From: a virus
DNA length: 64,000 nt
Reading direction: 5' to 3' (one strand)
Virus record (IMG/VR): IMGVR_UViG_3300050034_000098
Span: 19,924 to 83,923 of that record
The position numbers and the translations under genes are program-made. Below the pieces are notes generated by a model. The model worked only from the letters and a program-made list of their open reading frames with translations. It was not told the origin of the DNA and ran no database searches. Positions 48,365 to 59,200 of the stretch are shown here, in pieces (position 1 is the stretch's first letter; each line of letters starts with the position of its first letter).

Positions 48365-50164
48365 TTATACTACAATATTATCAACATAACCAAACCTAAG
48401 ACTATTTAATTTAATAATAGCTGGGGAGGCAATAGACTCACTATAAATACCACAGAATCCAGCGTTGAAAGATATATCAGTAACCGTGATTAATAAGGCT
48501 CCATCAATGTAAACATTAATTAACCCAACCTTTGAGTGAAATATTTGAATAAGGTGTATTTTTGTGAAATCTAAAGTTACAGTAGCTGTGGCTATTGAAG
48601 CCCCATTGGCATTTAAAATTATTGATGATGTTTCTAATGAAAGACTATAACCAGGAGACATCTTCAATGTATTATTTGATTTATTACCAAACCAAGATAT
48701 TCCACTACCTGCATAAAATAACCCCTCAAACTCAATAGATAGGGTTTTAAGATTAACTAGGTCTAAACTTAAATCCCGATAGTTATATAACATTAAGTTT
48801 GAAGGTGAAGGAGTTACACTAGCTATAGGAGAATATTTAATTTTTGAATCAATTAGGTTATATAGGGTATTTAAGTTTCCCACAGTTCCTGATGAAAATG
48901 AGGCATCGTTATTATAAAATATTGATGGTTGAAATTTAAATGCTGACATATATATACTGTAAGGTGTTACAGTAGTTTGACCAGGCTTGGCATTAGAAAT
49001 GTTGATTGACATATAGTAATAACCTAATCCAATGTCACTTAATATGAGATTCTTAACATCAAATAAGGTATCAGTTTTACTATATAAATCTATCTCTATG
49101 GCTTTTGAAATAGCAGGACCAAATATATTAATAACCATTATTCCCCCATCTGGTTTCTTTGGACACATAATAAACAAATCCATATGTGGGGCTGAAACCA
49201 CAAAGTCAAATGAGAAAAATCCACCTAAGGTACTATCTGATAGGGCTTTTAGGTTAAATGAATAAAATTGATTAACATCTGCTTCTGACCCAACAATATT
49301 GGTAAACACAAAGGGTGAAAAACATGCTGGAATGGTTATATCTTTTCTTTGGTCTAACTCCAATACTCTACTATCAGGGTCAAACAATCCCCAGAATACC
49401 AAATCACCCATTAGTAAATAACCAAGAGCATTAAAATGAACAAAGTTATCTGGTTGAAGATAATTATATGAATATATTTGATCAAGATACAATTCCATTA
49501 TTTTTTTATTAAAATCCATAAAACCTATGTCATATAATTTTGCTATACCTTCAACAATTCCACTGTATAAGTATATAAGTTTGTTGGTATCTGATGTTGG
49601 TTCACTCCATTGGGGATAAAAAGTGGGTGGAGGGTTTAATAACATTGGAACAATACCAGCAGTAATACACTTCTCCACCATTAATTTAAGATTAGAGGCA
49701 TAATCAGAAAGAGAAGTTCCAACTGCAACGTCATTAATACCATAAAGTATAATTACTAAATCTGGGTTTAAAGCAATTACATCAGTATCCATATTGGCTA
49801 AGCCTTGTGTACTGGTTTGACCATTTGTCCCCTTATTTACCACAGTAATTACTTGATTGTTAAAATGGTTTCTTAAATTACTTTGTAGCCTAGCAGGATA
49901 GGGGGTATCTACTTGAACTGATCCAGTATAACCATATGTGATACTGTCCCCATAACAAATTATATTTACTGCTTCTTTATTATAAAACTTTTGAATTACA
50001 CTTTGGGATAATGATGGAAAACTCATTTTTCCATCATTTAACACTCTTAAATCTTCAATTATTCTTGCCATAGCATCTTTTGGGATACTTTTAGCACCCC
50101 ACGAACCAGTATGAGTTATTGCTCCAGATATTGGGTCTGTTTCTTCTCCATATTCAAAAGCCAT
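48365..50164 (-). CDS. Tail protein with SGNH/GDSL hydrolase domain (599 aa)
   Basis: SGNH motifs in order: NIICYGDSITYG (Ser block I, residue about 70), LYGINDVAVG (block III) and HFNALGYLLMGDL (block V His). Such domains remove acyl groups from surface polysaccharide. The C-terminal 200 residues look like a concanavalin/LamG-type beta sandwich (NLKTLSIEFEGLFYAGSG). Likely a receptor-binding or surface-modifying appendage. ATG behind GGGGGTAACATA. Confidence 0.8.
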   Translation of the reverse strand: MAFEYGEETDPISGAITHTGSWGAKSIPKDAMARIIEDLRVLNDGKMSFPSLSQSVIQKFYNKEAVNIICYGDSITYGYTGSVQVDTPYPARLQSNLRNHFNNQVITVVNKGTNGQTSTQGLANMDTDVIALNPDLVIILYGINDVAVGTSLSDYASNLKLMVEKCITAGIVPMLLNPPPTFYPQWSEPTSDTNKLIYLYSGIVEGIAKLYDIGFMDFNKKIMELYLDQIYSYNYLQPDNFVHFNALGYLLMGDLVFWGLFDPDSRVLELDQRKDITIPACFSPFVFTNIVGSEADVNQFYSFNLKALSDSTLGGFFSFDFVVSAPHMDLFIMCPKKPDGGIMVINIFGPAISKAIEIDLYSKTDTLFDVKNLILSDIGLGYYYMSINISNAKPGQTTVTPYSIYMSAFKFQPSIFYNNDASFSSGTVGNLNTLYNLIDSKIKYSPIASVTPSPSNLMLYNYRDLSLDLVNLKTLSIEFEGLFYAGSGISWFGNKSNNTLKMSPGYSLSLETSSIILNANGASIATATVTLDFTKIHLIQIFHSKVGLINVYIDGALLITVTDISFNAGFCGIYSESIASPAIIKLNSLRFGYVDNIVV

Positions 50165-50178
50165 TATGTTACCCCCTT

Positions 50179-50955
50179 CTATAATCCTGTCACATCTAAA
50201 ACTAAATATTGGTAGTTAACTGCGTAGTTAGTCCAATAATAACTGGATGGAACCTGACTAACCCAAACACTATCATCCATTAAGACTTGATAGGTACTTA
50301 TAATTTGATTACTTTGAAAATTGAAAGCCTGAAGTCTTACTCCAGTGTATCCAGCATTTGGGGGAAATCCCACATCTGGTATATTAACTTCCCATGTTAA
50401 ACAACCAGCTGATATAGCTGAAGTTATGTTGGAATCATGAGATACAGTACCTAAAACTGTACCTATAGTTGTGGGTCTAGTTCTAACTCCCTGGACAGAG
50501 GATATTACTTTCATAAATTTACCTTGATCTGAGAATACTACATTACTGTTACTATCTCTTACCTCAAAATGTTGTCCAGGGGGAATATTATTATAGTCAA
50601 AGAAATAAATAGTAACTTCAGCCCCTTGCTCACCTGATATGGTTAATATTGGATTTCCAATATCTGGAGCATACCTACCTAGAAGTAGCATGCATTGAAC
50701 AAATTTACCATTATTGCATCTATAAGCATATATCATTTTCCCTTGTTCTGGAGTTAGCACTACCCTTTCACTATATAAAGGAGTCCCTGTACCCCATAAA
50801 TTAGAACCAAGAAATACTGACTGGCCGCTGGGTTGATAAGAGGTAATTAAATCCGTTAAGGTAACAGTAACTTTATTTATAAATTGAAAGTTTCTATACT
50901 CTTCAGTAATCTGAAGGATATTATTATTATTATATATTTGAATTCCTGCTGTCAT
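50179..50955 (-). CDS. Tail-tip accessory protein (258 aa)
   Basis: ATG 50955 behind GGGGTGTACTAAT; the start TAGIQIYNNNNILQIT echoes that of the next gene (QGLQCFDGEGNLIL), so the two N-termini are related. Beta-rich with many Gly/Ser. Probably a fibre or baseplate-associated protein downstream of gpJ. Confidence 0.6.
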   Translation of the reverse strand: MTAGIQIYNNNNILQITEEYRNFQFINKVTVTLTDLITSYQPSGQSVFLGSNLWGTGTPLYSERVVLTPEQGKMIYAYRCNNGKFVQCMLLLGRYAPDIGNPILTISGEQGAEVTIYFFDYNNIPPGQHFEVRDSNSNVVFSDQGKFMKVISSVQGVRTRPTTIGTVLGTVSHDSNITSAISAGCLTWEVNIPDVGFPPNAGYTGVRLQAFNFQSNQIISTYQVLMDDSVWVSQVPSSYYWTNYAVNYQYLVLDVTGL

Positions 50956-50956
50956 A

Positions 50957-51238
50957 TTAGTACACCCCATACATAACATGGAGACTTACAGGATTATCCC
51001 TGGCAAATGTCCATATTAACTCATTGTCACCAGTCCAGATAACTAAAGGTACTAAGTAAATCAACTCACCAGAATTAGGATAAAAAATGTTATACCAGGG
51101 AGTTCCCGTTCTTAATCCATCATCTATTAGTGAACCATTAACAACACCAGTATCAAATTCTCCCAATACCCTAGTTAACCTATCAGTAACATCTAGTATC
51201 AAATTTCCTTCACCATCAAAACATTGTAACCCTTGCAT
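50957..51238 (-). CDS. Small tail-tip protein (93 aa)
   Basis: Starts LQCFDGEGNLILDVTDRLTRVLG, a pattern I associate with small proteins encoded after host-specificity J in siphoviruses. Beta-rich. Its ATG overlaps the end of the J-like gene, so it is co-translated. Confidence 0.65.
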   Translation of the reverse strand: MQGLQCFDGEGNLILDVTDRLTRVLGEFDTGVVNGSLIDDGLRTGTPWYNIFYPNSGELIYLVPLVIWTGDNELIWTFARDNPVSLHVMYGVY

Positions 51239-54200
51239 TAGTCAAACACCCCAATCCTTACTCTAAGAACATTATTGGTATCAAATACTTGTATCAGATT
51301 ATCTGATATTTCAGTTCTAGCCCCTGTAGTAGCTGTTCTTAAGGTTCCAATAGTTGCTGACACAGCAGATAATGAAGTTACTGACATTTTATCAGCAGTA
51401 ACACTTTGAGCTTGTAGCATTCTATTTACAATTACACTATCATCAAACAAAGTGGTTCCCGTAATATGAATATATTTACTATCTATAGTTATGGCTTCTG
51501 GACAGACATTGATTAATGATATTAAATTAGCACTTGTAGCCCTCAACTGAATAGCTGATGCCGCTTGAGCAATAGCAGTATATCCACAGTTTTCAAGATT
51601 TGTGTTAAGTTCAGTTACTACCGAAGTTATATTGCTGGCATTTTGGGTTATTTGACTTGAAAATCCAGTGTTTTGACCATTTTGATAATCTTTAAAATCT
51701 TGAACTGTGGTTGTTATTCCATCAGCAGTTTGTTTTAATTGAGAAATAGCTGTATATTGTGGGGTAGCTCCAGGGTCTGAATTTAATATAGCCACAGTTG
51801 TGGTTATTTGGTAAGAAGCTTGTTGAATTGCCGAAGCATTAGTTTCATCAACCTGAACTAATGTATTGACTTCGCTGTTAAAGTCAGTATAAGAGACTCT
51901 CCCAGATATTGCAGTATTAAAAGTTGTTGTGTCTACTGAAGCTTGAGCCGCCGCAACTGCCGCTTGTATTGTGGTATCCATCTTGGCAAGAGATAATGAT
52001 TCTGCCGCAATTAATGCAGGGTCTATAGTGGCTGATATAGTGAAACTCTGAACAGCAGATAATGTTCCTTCTCCAAAGATATCAGTAAAAGCAACGGATA
52101 TATCATAAATACCTGCCGTTGATTTAAAGGTATAACTATTATTAGCACTAGAATATATAACTGTTCCCGTTCCGTCATTTGTGTGAACGGAAATTCCCGT
52201 AGCATTCGTAGGAAGGACGTCTGTAGTTATTATTAATCCTTGAAATATTGAAGTTATTGTAACCACAGGTGCAATTGGTGCAGTCTTACTCCAAGTAAGC
52301 GTTGCGGCACTAGAATATTCTTCTGCTGTATTATGTGAATATAAATAAGCAGTCCCACTACGAGAACTTGGAGTAACAGTTGCCTTTGTTGACGATGTTT
52401 TTACAAGTAAATTAGTTGAACTACCAGTATTTGTATCAGTGCGCAATTCATAATAATCCACGTCAGAATCTGACGTACTCCAATTCCAAGTACATACTGT
52501 TGTAATATCAACAGTAAAATCATTTGGTGTTGTTGGCTGGTATGTCTTTGAATGAACTGTAACATCAATTGTTGGAGAATTGTCAAGATCAGATCTTCTA
52601 CTAGAAGTATTTACAGTAACTACTTTAAAGGTATAAGTAAGTCCTTTCGTAACATTTGTTACAAAAAAAGAATTAGTACCTGTCCCAGCATATATCCATG
52701 TATTAGATGATGCCGTAATACTATTCCATGAACCATCAAGTTCATTTATCGATACATCTATTTCGTCCATAGCAGGGTTATCAGATAACATATAGATATC
52801 AGCATTTTTGTAGTTCATATAAGTAGATAGCCATGCTAATTTTATATCAGTAACAATTGTTCCGTCTCCAAGTTCTCTATAATTTTGAGTTGCTGATAAG
52901 TCCGTAACATAAGGAACAGTTTCTACTAATGCACTTGGTGTAGTTACGTAATTCCCAATAGTTATTTGAGCACCTAATGCATCATCATAAATACTTGCGT
53001 TATATTGTTGTGCTTGTATTTTCCACTTACCGTTTTCTTCGGCTGTATTCATTATTCTAAAAGGTGCATTTGAAAGAGATCTATATGAAATAGTGCAAAT
53101 ATCTCCTGGTTGTAAATGCATTGCAAACGTCCCTGTAGAAAATGTTATAACCGCTCCGTTTAGTCTATTTATAGCCTTATATATTCTACCAAGTCTTAAT
53201 GCTTGTCCTTGAGAGGTACAACCTTGTAATGTTACTTCTTTTGGTATTATTGCTCCTCTTGCATCTTGGTCTGCATAATCATTTACTTGTACTGAAATTA
53301 ATGCCCAATTTTGTGCTGGATCATAATACTTAATATTATACTGGTTTGGGCAAGAAGTTAGTCCGTCATAATCAAATTTAACCTCAAGCATATTATTTTC
53401 TGTAAAAGAATAAGATGAAGATTCTTGTTTTTCCATCCTTAAATAAATCTTATTTCCTGATATACTTAAAAATCCACCAAATACTGCAAGAATGTCTTGA
53501 ATATTATCTAAGTGTTTACGCTTTTGTGCAAGAATTAAATTTAATGCATATCTTGGTTCTGTAACTGTAACACCATAAGCATCAACATATGTAACCGAAC
53601 CATCACAATAATCTGCAACCTCTTCAAAAGAGTCAGCATCCAGCATTTCTTCACTTAACCATCTTCCCATTCCGTATCGTTTATTTAATAAATAATCTCT
53701 TAGACACATTGCAGGATTTTCTGAATATGCAGTTAGTGATGTTCTTGTATCATATACTAATTTACCTTTGATTATACATGCGATATTTGGATTACTATAC
53801 GAGAGAGTAGAGGTTGCAACTAAATTAGCCCGAATCCATGCTGTATTTTTATAACTTCCTGTGACAGAATAATTTGTCGGGGGAGTTTGTGAAGCACTAC
53901 CGGTATATAAACTATAGGTACTTTTTGTTTCTTGTTGACCTGTTACTGCAATTGGAGTTTTATAACATGCTTGTACATCAAAAGGTTTTACTGTTTCAGG
54001 TGTAGCAGAGCAACCGTTGAAGTCTAAAACTCTCCACCCTTTACCTAGCTTTTCAATATGCTGAACGAATAACCCCATATTACACTGAAAATCATTAGAT
54101 GAATCATCTTTTAAATCTCCGTCACCTTGCATTATTAATTGATCAGAAGTCCCATTTGCGTAAAGTGTCATTAACCTATCATTACCTGTTGGGTTATCTG

Positions 54201-54642
54201 TTTCTTGAATACGGATTGTTGCATCAGCATATGCTATATTTTCAACTTCAAATATTGTTTGATAGCCACCAATACTTATGCAGTTGGCTGTAATACCTTG
54301 TATTCCTTCAATTTCACCTTCACATAATACTACATCCTTGTTCATAGAACTAGCTGTAGATGTAGAAGATTTCCATGTTTCAAGAGCGCCTGAATATTTC
54401 CTAGTTCCATAAACTATTGGTATCATTTGATCATTAGCTATTTGATTCGTCGCTGTGTCAAACGAATAACTTGTAGATCCTCCTTGGTGAGTTGCTGTCC
54501 ATATTGAAGACATAAGAGAAGCCCCATATAAACCTGCACCAAGAGAATTTCCAACCATTCCAAGTAATTTTTGTCCCCAGCCACCAGCTCCAATAAAGAA
54601 TCCGGCAATAGAGAAAATTGCTTTTCCCGTGCTTTTCCCCAT
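51238..54642 (-). CDS. gpJ-like tail-tip/host specificity protein (1,134 aa)
   Basis: N-terminus with a short hydrophobic stretch (GKAIFSIAGFFIGAGGWGQK) and QMIPIVYGTRKYSG, then the phage-tail-3/gpJ core (ALNLILAQKRKHLDNIQDILAVFGG...). Central fibronectin-III-like repeats (TFKVVTVNTSSRRSD; YLYSHNTAEEYSS) are followed by a helical Thr/Ala-rich C-terminus. It would form the tip that recognises the host. Placed after gpL as in lambda-like tails. Confidence 0.85.
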   Translation of the reverse strand: MGKSTGKAIFSIAGFFIGAGGWGQKLLGMVGNSLGAGLYGASLMSSIWTATHQGGSTSYSFDTATNQIANDQMIPIVYGTRKYSGALETWKSSTSTASSMNKDVVLCEGEIEGIQGITANCISIGGYQTIFEVENIAYADATIRIQETDNPTGNDRLMTLYANGTSDQLIMQGDGDLKDDSSNDFQCNMGLFVQHIEKLGKGWRVLDFNGCSATPETVKPFDVQACYKTPIAVTGQQETKSTYSLYTGSASQTPPTNYSVTGSYKNTAWIRANLVATSTLSYSNPNIACIIKGKLVYDTRTSLTAYSENPAMCLRDYLLNKRYGMGRWLSEEMLDADSFEEVADYCDGSVTYVDAYGVTVTEPRYALNLILAQKRKHLDNIQDILAVFGGFLSISGNKIYLRMEKQESSSYSFTENNMLEVKFDYDGLTSCPNQYNIKYYDPAQNWALISVQVNDYADQDARGAIIPKEVTLQGCTSQGQALRLGRIYKAINRLNGAVITFSTGTFAMHLQPGDICTISYRSLSNAPFRIMNTAEENGKWKIQAQQYNASIYDDALGAQITIGNYVTTPSALVETVPYVTDLSATQNYRELGDGTIVTDIKLAWLSTYMNYKNADIYMLSDNPAMDEIDVSINELDGSWNSITASSNTWIYAGTGTNSFFVTNVTKGLTYTFKVVTVNTSSRRSDLDNSPTIDVTVHSKTYQPTTPNDFTVDITTVCTWNWSTSDSDVDYYELRTDTNTGSSTNLLVKTSSTKATVTPSSRSGTAYLYSHNTAEEYSSAATLTWSKTAPIAPVVTITSIFQGLIITTDVLPTNATGISVHTNDGTGTVIYSSANNSYTFKSTAGIYDISVAFTDIFGEGTLSAVQSFTISATIDPALIAAESLSLAKMDTTIQAAVAAAQASVDTTTFNTAISGRVSYTDFNSEVNTLVQVDETNASAIQQASYQITTTVAILNSDPGATPQYTAISQLKQTADGITTTVQDFKDYQNGQNTGFSSQITQNASNITSVVTELNTNLENCGYTAIAQAASAIQLRATSANLISLINVCPEAITIDSKYIHITGTTLFDDSVIVNRMLQAQSVTADKMSVTSLSAVSATIGTLRTATTGARTEISDNLIQVFDTNNVLRVRIGVFD

Positions 54643-54656
54643 ATATTACCATCTCC

Positions 54657-55487
54657 TCATGTTTTAATCATATAATCGAGTGCTACTGCTGGAAACCCAC
54701 CATAATTAATAGTATTAGAGTGTCTTGTACAATCAGTAGGAGTATGGTCACAACCTGTTTTCATTGTATACGAAGTATTAATAACAGGAACGGTATAAAA
54801 TGGGTATTCTACTGTTACACTTCCAACTGTTGAACTTATTATTTTTTTTGTTTCATAAGCTATCGTGATTGTCCCATTTTTCCAGTAATCAATTGCTTCT
54901 GTTATTGCGGAATCATATATAGTATATTGAGTTGTTCCAGATTTAGTTGTAGAAGTTTTTGTATATTGCGTTGCCCCACATTCGTCATTATCTCCAAACC
55001 AAGCATTGCAATTAATTCCAACAATTCTTCCTGATTCTGTGTTAACCATTCTCTGTGTTAATGTTGTACTGAATACTGCTTTATCCATATCTAACGATGG
55101 TGCATCAATATACCCACTATAAACATATTTATATTCGGTTGGTTGTGCGAGGCTTCCAGGATATGCTATTTGAATTATATCTACTTGCGAACCCCTAAAA
55201 TCGAATGTTTGTAATAGTGCATTCATAAAAGCATTTGTTGAGTCTGAAATAGTGATCGTTACATTGTCTATTTTATTATCAAGGGTTTGTTTAAGAGAAC
55301 TTCTTTGAATTGGTATCGGTTCATAAGTTACTTGAGTGCTAGTTCCAAGTTCATACCAAGGGACAACAACGTCTAAATTTGTATAATGTAATACTCCAGT
55401 TTTTAATGTTATAATATATAAATCTACGAAAAATGTTTCATATGAATCTTTCATTTCTGAAAGAATTACAGGTAATACGATGCTCAT
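54657..55487 (-). CDS. gpL-like minor tail protein (276 aa)
   Basis: C-terminal cysteine pattern CNAWFGDNDECG ... GCDHTPTDCTRHSN with NYGGFPA matches lambda gpL/phage BR0599-type proteins, where cysteines hold an iron-sulfur cluster. It links the tail tube end to the tip. ATG overlaps the gpM-like stop. Confidence 0.85.
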   Translation of the reverse strand: MSIVLPVILSEMKDSYETFFVDLYIITLKTGVLHYTNLDVVVPWYELGTSTQVTYEPIPIQRSSLKQTLDNKIDNVTITISDSTNAFMNALLQTFDFRGSQVDIIQIAYPGSLAQPTEYKYVYSGYIDAPSLDMDKAVFSTTLTQRMVNTESGRIVGINCNAWFGDNDECGATQYTKTSTTKSGTTQYTIYDSAITEAIDYWKNGTITIAYETKKIISSTVGSVTVEYPFYTVPVINTSYTMKTGCDHTPTDCTRHSNTINYGGFPAVALDYMIKT

Positions 55488-55864
55488 GTATCATAACACA
55501 CCCTTAACTTAACTTTAAGAGTAAACCCTACAATTCCAAATTCTCCAGTAGTATCATTTAGGGCATAAAATGTAGTCGGTTTACAACCATCTTCGGCAAA
55601 TCGAACAGTATACTGGGTTGTATTTGGATATGGAGGAGTATAATAAAACTTAATTCCTCCAAGTACATGAGATTCCCAAAAGGACATAACGCTAGCATAA
55701 ATATCTTCGGTGCCACCAACTGTAAATTCCCATATTTTTTTAAGATTAACTGATTTCTGTTGGACCTGTTCGTAACCGCTATCAAATTCTATTCTAATAT
55801 TATTTGCTGTATAATCAGGATTAAATCCTTGAGAAGCAATTGGCTTCCACGTAAATGTGTCAAT
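55484..55864 (-). CDS. gpM-like minor tail protein, apparent AUU start (126 aa)
   Basis: DTFTWKPIA...IRIEFDSGYEQVQ...IWEFTV...SFWESHVLGGIKFYYTPPY follows lambda gpM (M-TFRWK, FGDGY-Q, TPPY). No ATG, GTG or TTG exists in this frame before codon 60. The frame opens after TGA 55870-55868, and ATT 55864 lies 10 nt after AAGGAG. Alternatively the ATG 55874 (reading M-M-T-Y-stop, UGA C) is followed by a +1 frameshift, or one T is a sequencing error. Confidence 0.75.
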   Translation of the reverse strand: MDTFTWKPIASQGFNPDYTANNIRIEFDSGYEQVQQKSVNLKKIWEFTVGGTEDIYASVMSFWESHVLGGIKFYYTPPYPNTTQYTVRFAEDGCKPTTFYALNDTTGEFGIVGFTLKVKLRVCYDT

Positions 55865-55870
55865 AAGTCA

Positions 55871-56296
55871 TCATCTCCTTCTAAACCCAATTTTAAATCC
55901 CTTTTCCCAAAAGTCTCTATGCGATATAAATGAACTTTCAGGCATTTCTGATGTGTTCCATTGTTTACTATGTGGAAAAGTTGTTAATAATTTACCATAT
56001 TCTAAATATATACCACAATGAGATTCACCATTTATCATGAAAAGTACTATATCTCCAAATTGTAATTCTTTTGATTTTTTTATTTTATTCATGTTTTTTA
56101 TAAAGAATCGTATCATACGAAATGGTGTTTTTATATACCAATCTTCTTCGAATTCTCCATCATATATTTCTGGCTCCCAATTATGCTCTTTATAAAAGAG
56201 CCTTACAAGACCAATACAGTCTGCTGAGTCGTGTGAAAACCCAGCAAACTCATATGGTATTCCTATATATTTATTTAGAACTGAAATCGTATCCAT
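55871..56296 (-). CDS. NlpC/P60 tail peptidase, gpK-like (141 aa)
   Basis: Catalytic Cys in SADCIGLVRLF (residue about 27), His in ESHCGIYLEYG and a later polar residue, fitting NlpC/P60. It may cut peptidoglycan peptides at entry or process tail parts. ATG overlaps the tape-measure stop by 26 nt; order tape measure, K-like, M-like, L-like, J-like. Confidence 0.85.
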   Translation of the reverse strand: MDTISVLNKYIGIPYEFAGFSHDSADCIGLVRLFYKEHNWEPEIYDGEFEEDWYIKTPFRMIRFFIKNMNKIKKSKELQFGDIVLFMINGESHCGIYLEYGKLLTTFPHSKQWNTSEMPESSFISHRDFWEKGFKIGFRRR

Positions 56297-59200
56297 GCGC
56301 TGTCATCCTTTGTATCTGAGAATATAATGAATCGTCTGTTTGTTGCTGTTGCAAAACTGCCATTTGTGGTGATTGTTGAGAATTATTATTCCCTAGTTTA
56401 CCAAGCATCGTAACTAGTATTTTATTTTGATTTACTAATATTCCATTAGTTTCTTTCATGGACGTTGTGCTCTGGCTTATTAATTGTGTAGCATTTTTCT
56501 GTGTTCCTGAATTTATATCAGGTGTTAACTGTTTACCAAATGAAGAAACACCCAACTTATTTGCCGCATGATTAAGAAGTGCCACTGAATTTTTAGTATT
56601 CTTTTCTACAGGAACTACTACCTCTTTACCATCTTCACCAGCAATCGAAGGTCCATTCGTTTCTCCACCATCAGCAAACCAATTAAACATTTTTCCTGCA
56701 CTTTGTAATAATCCCAAATAATTTGAGCTATTTCCGCTTGATGATGATTTTTTATTATTTGCACTATTTAGTAAATCAGCATTACCAAATGAATAATCTG
56801 TTGATTGTTTATTATTAAAATCAGTATTTGGTAATAAACTCGTTGCAAGTGATGCTATATTTTCCCCAGAATTACTTGAGTTTTTATTATTACTTCCTAG
56901 TTTATTTATTAACTGGCTGAATAATCCACCCGTGCCAGATTGTATTCCCATAAGTGATTTTAAAGCCTCTTCGGCTAGTTGTTCCCATAATTTTTTAAAT
57001 ACTTTATGAAAATCTTCACCTTTTAAAAGAATTGAATCAAAAACACCTTCGGCAGATTCTTTCATCTTTTTGGTTGGTTCATCAATAGCATCTTGTAGGT
57101 CTTTTTGAGTTTGTGCCAACTGTAGTTTAAAGTCTCTATATTTCTCCGTGTCTTCGGCAAATATACTATTCTTTTTAGCTTCAATCATAAGGCTATTTAG
57201 TGCGGCAATTTTTTGTGTATAATAATCTATTTCTGTAGTTTGATTAGAATTTTCATCAGACAGTGATTTTGTTGGATGTTTTAATTTATCCATAGCCTTT
57301 TGATAATCTAGTCCTGACATAGTTTGCTTATATTCTGTTTCTGGAGTTGTAAAAGCTGATTGCTGTTCAAGTTGATTTTTAAGTTCTAGGTTTTTGACAC
57401 GTTCTTCATTTGCTGTTGGATTGGTAAATATATCAATACCTTTTTTCTTGTATTGATTCATTTCAGCATCAGATATTGCAACTTGTCTTTCTAAACCACC
57501 TTGAGTTGAAACTGCTTTTGTTCCTTCGTTTCCAGATATACCCTGCATAGCGTTTTGCATTCTAGTAATTAAATCAGATTGTTTGTTTTGGTAATCAGCT
57601 ACTTCTTTTATTCCTTTGATTGTTTCTTCATATTCTTTTTGCTTTGCTTCTGTTATTTGCTTTTGTATTTCTGATGATTTCTTTTCTTCTTCACTAATTT
57701 GGTTTAAATATGCTGTAATAACTTTAGCATTTGCAATCTGATCTTTATTTTGATCTATAAATTCTTTTTTAGAATCTGTGGACATTCCAGACCATTGGGT
57801 TTTTGTCATACCTTTTGCGGCAAGAACCTCTTCGGGAATAGTAACTGAAACTTCTATTTGTTGACCACCTAAACTACCTGATTCATATTGCCCCATTACA
57901 TCCCTTGCATTTTTCTGTCTATCAGGATTTGCTGGTTCTGCTGGTCTTTCATAATATTTAGCAAAGGCGTAAGCGTACTGTTCAGGTGTTGTTGAATCAC
58001 TATTTAAGAATTTAGAAGTTGAACTTGCTTCGGTTGTTTTCATTTCTTGTATTAAAAATGCTAACTGAGTTTCTAAAGCCGTTACATCTGAATTGTTATT
58101 TTGTGCAAATTCATTTAATGCATCTCTACGACCACCAGTCCATTGTCCAATACCATATGAACCACTACCATCATGAGCATAAATATTAGGTTGTATTCCA
58201 CTTTCAGTCATTAAATTACCAACAATTGCAGATGCCTGTTCAGGTGTGTATCCTTGTTGCATAATTGTATTCATTGCAATGGATTCGTTTGAGCCACCAC
58301 CACTTGTAGTAGTTATTGCAATATTTCCACCACTAGCAAGTTCATTCAGTTTTGCAACGTCTTTATCTATTTGTTCTTTTAGTTTACTTGAAGTATCAGT
58401 AAGTGATGCAATTTTACCTTGATATGAGCCTAATTTACTATCTAACAAATCATAAGAACTACCAAGTCTGTTTGCCATATCAGAAATTCTTGATAATGAT
58501 TCAGAAAATTTATTATTAGAAATTGTATTGGCATCGACAATTGCATTATATCCAGCCTTGCTTAATTTCTGTTCTATCTGTTCTGTTTGGTCAGTTGGCA
58601 TACTTTTACCAGCCTTACCCTTTTTACCTGTATCATCAACCTCTGATCCACCCGAAGATATTCCTTTAAAGTCTGGAAGTCCTGCTAATTTAGTTTCTGC
58701 TATTTTTTTATCTATTTCTGCTTGTTGTAATTTTAGTTTATTTAATGGACCTTCTTCTGTATTAATAATCTTTTGATTATAATAGTCAAGATTATATGAA
58801 GCACCTTCTAATTCTTGCTGTGCCATTTCTTGTCTACGTTTAATTATATCATTTCCTGGATTATCTTCGACATCTTTTGTTGTATCTGCTAAAGCCTTTT
58901 CAGAAGCACTCTTTTGTTTAGAAGCAATATCGGCTTGCTCTCTATAATATTCGTCTTGAATTGTTTTCCAAATTCCTAATGCATTTATTTTAGAAGCAAT
59001 ACTGTCATTAAAGTTTTTAGCATCTTGCCAATATTCATCTATTTGTGTTTCTATTACTGCTTTTTGATTCTCTAGTGAAACAATCATTTCTTTACGAAAT
59101 TCACCAGCGGCTTGCTTTTTAGCTTCTATTGCATCTGTAAAACTTTGAGCTTCTTTCTCATACGCTTCTTTAGTCCATCCTGCATCACGAATGGTATCAA

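Noticed and set aside
52023-52205. Short frames inside the gpJ-like gene on the same strand
   Set aside because: They are alternative-frame readings within a conserved long gene and lack ribosome sites.
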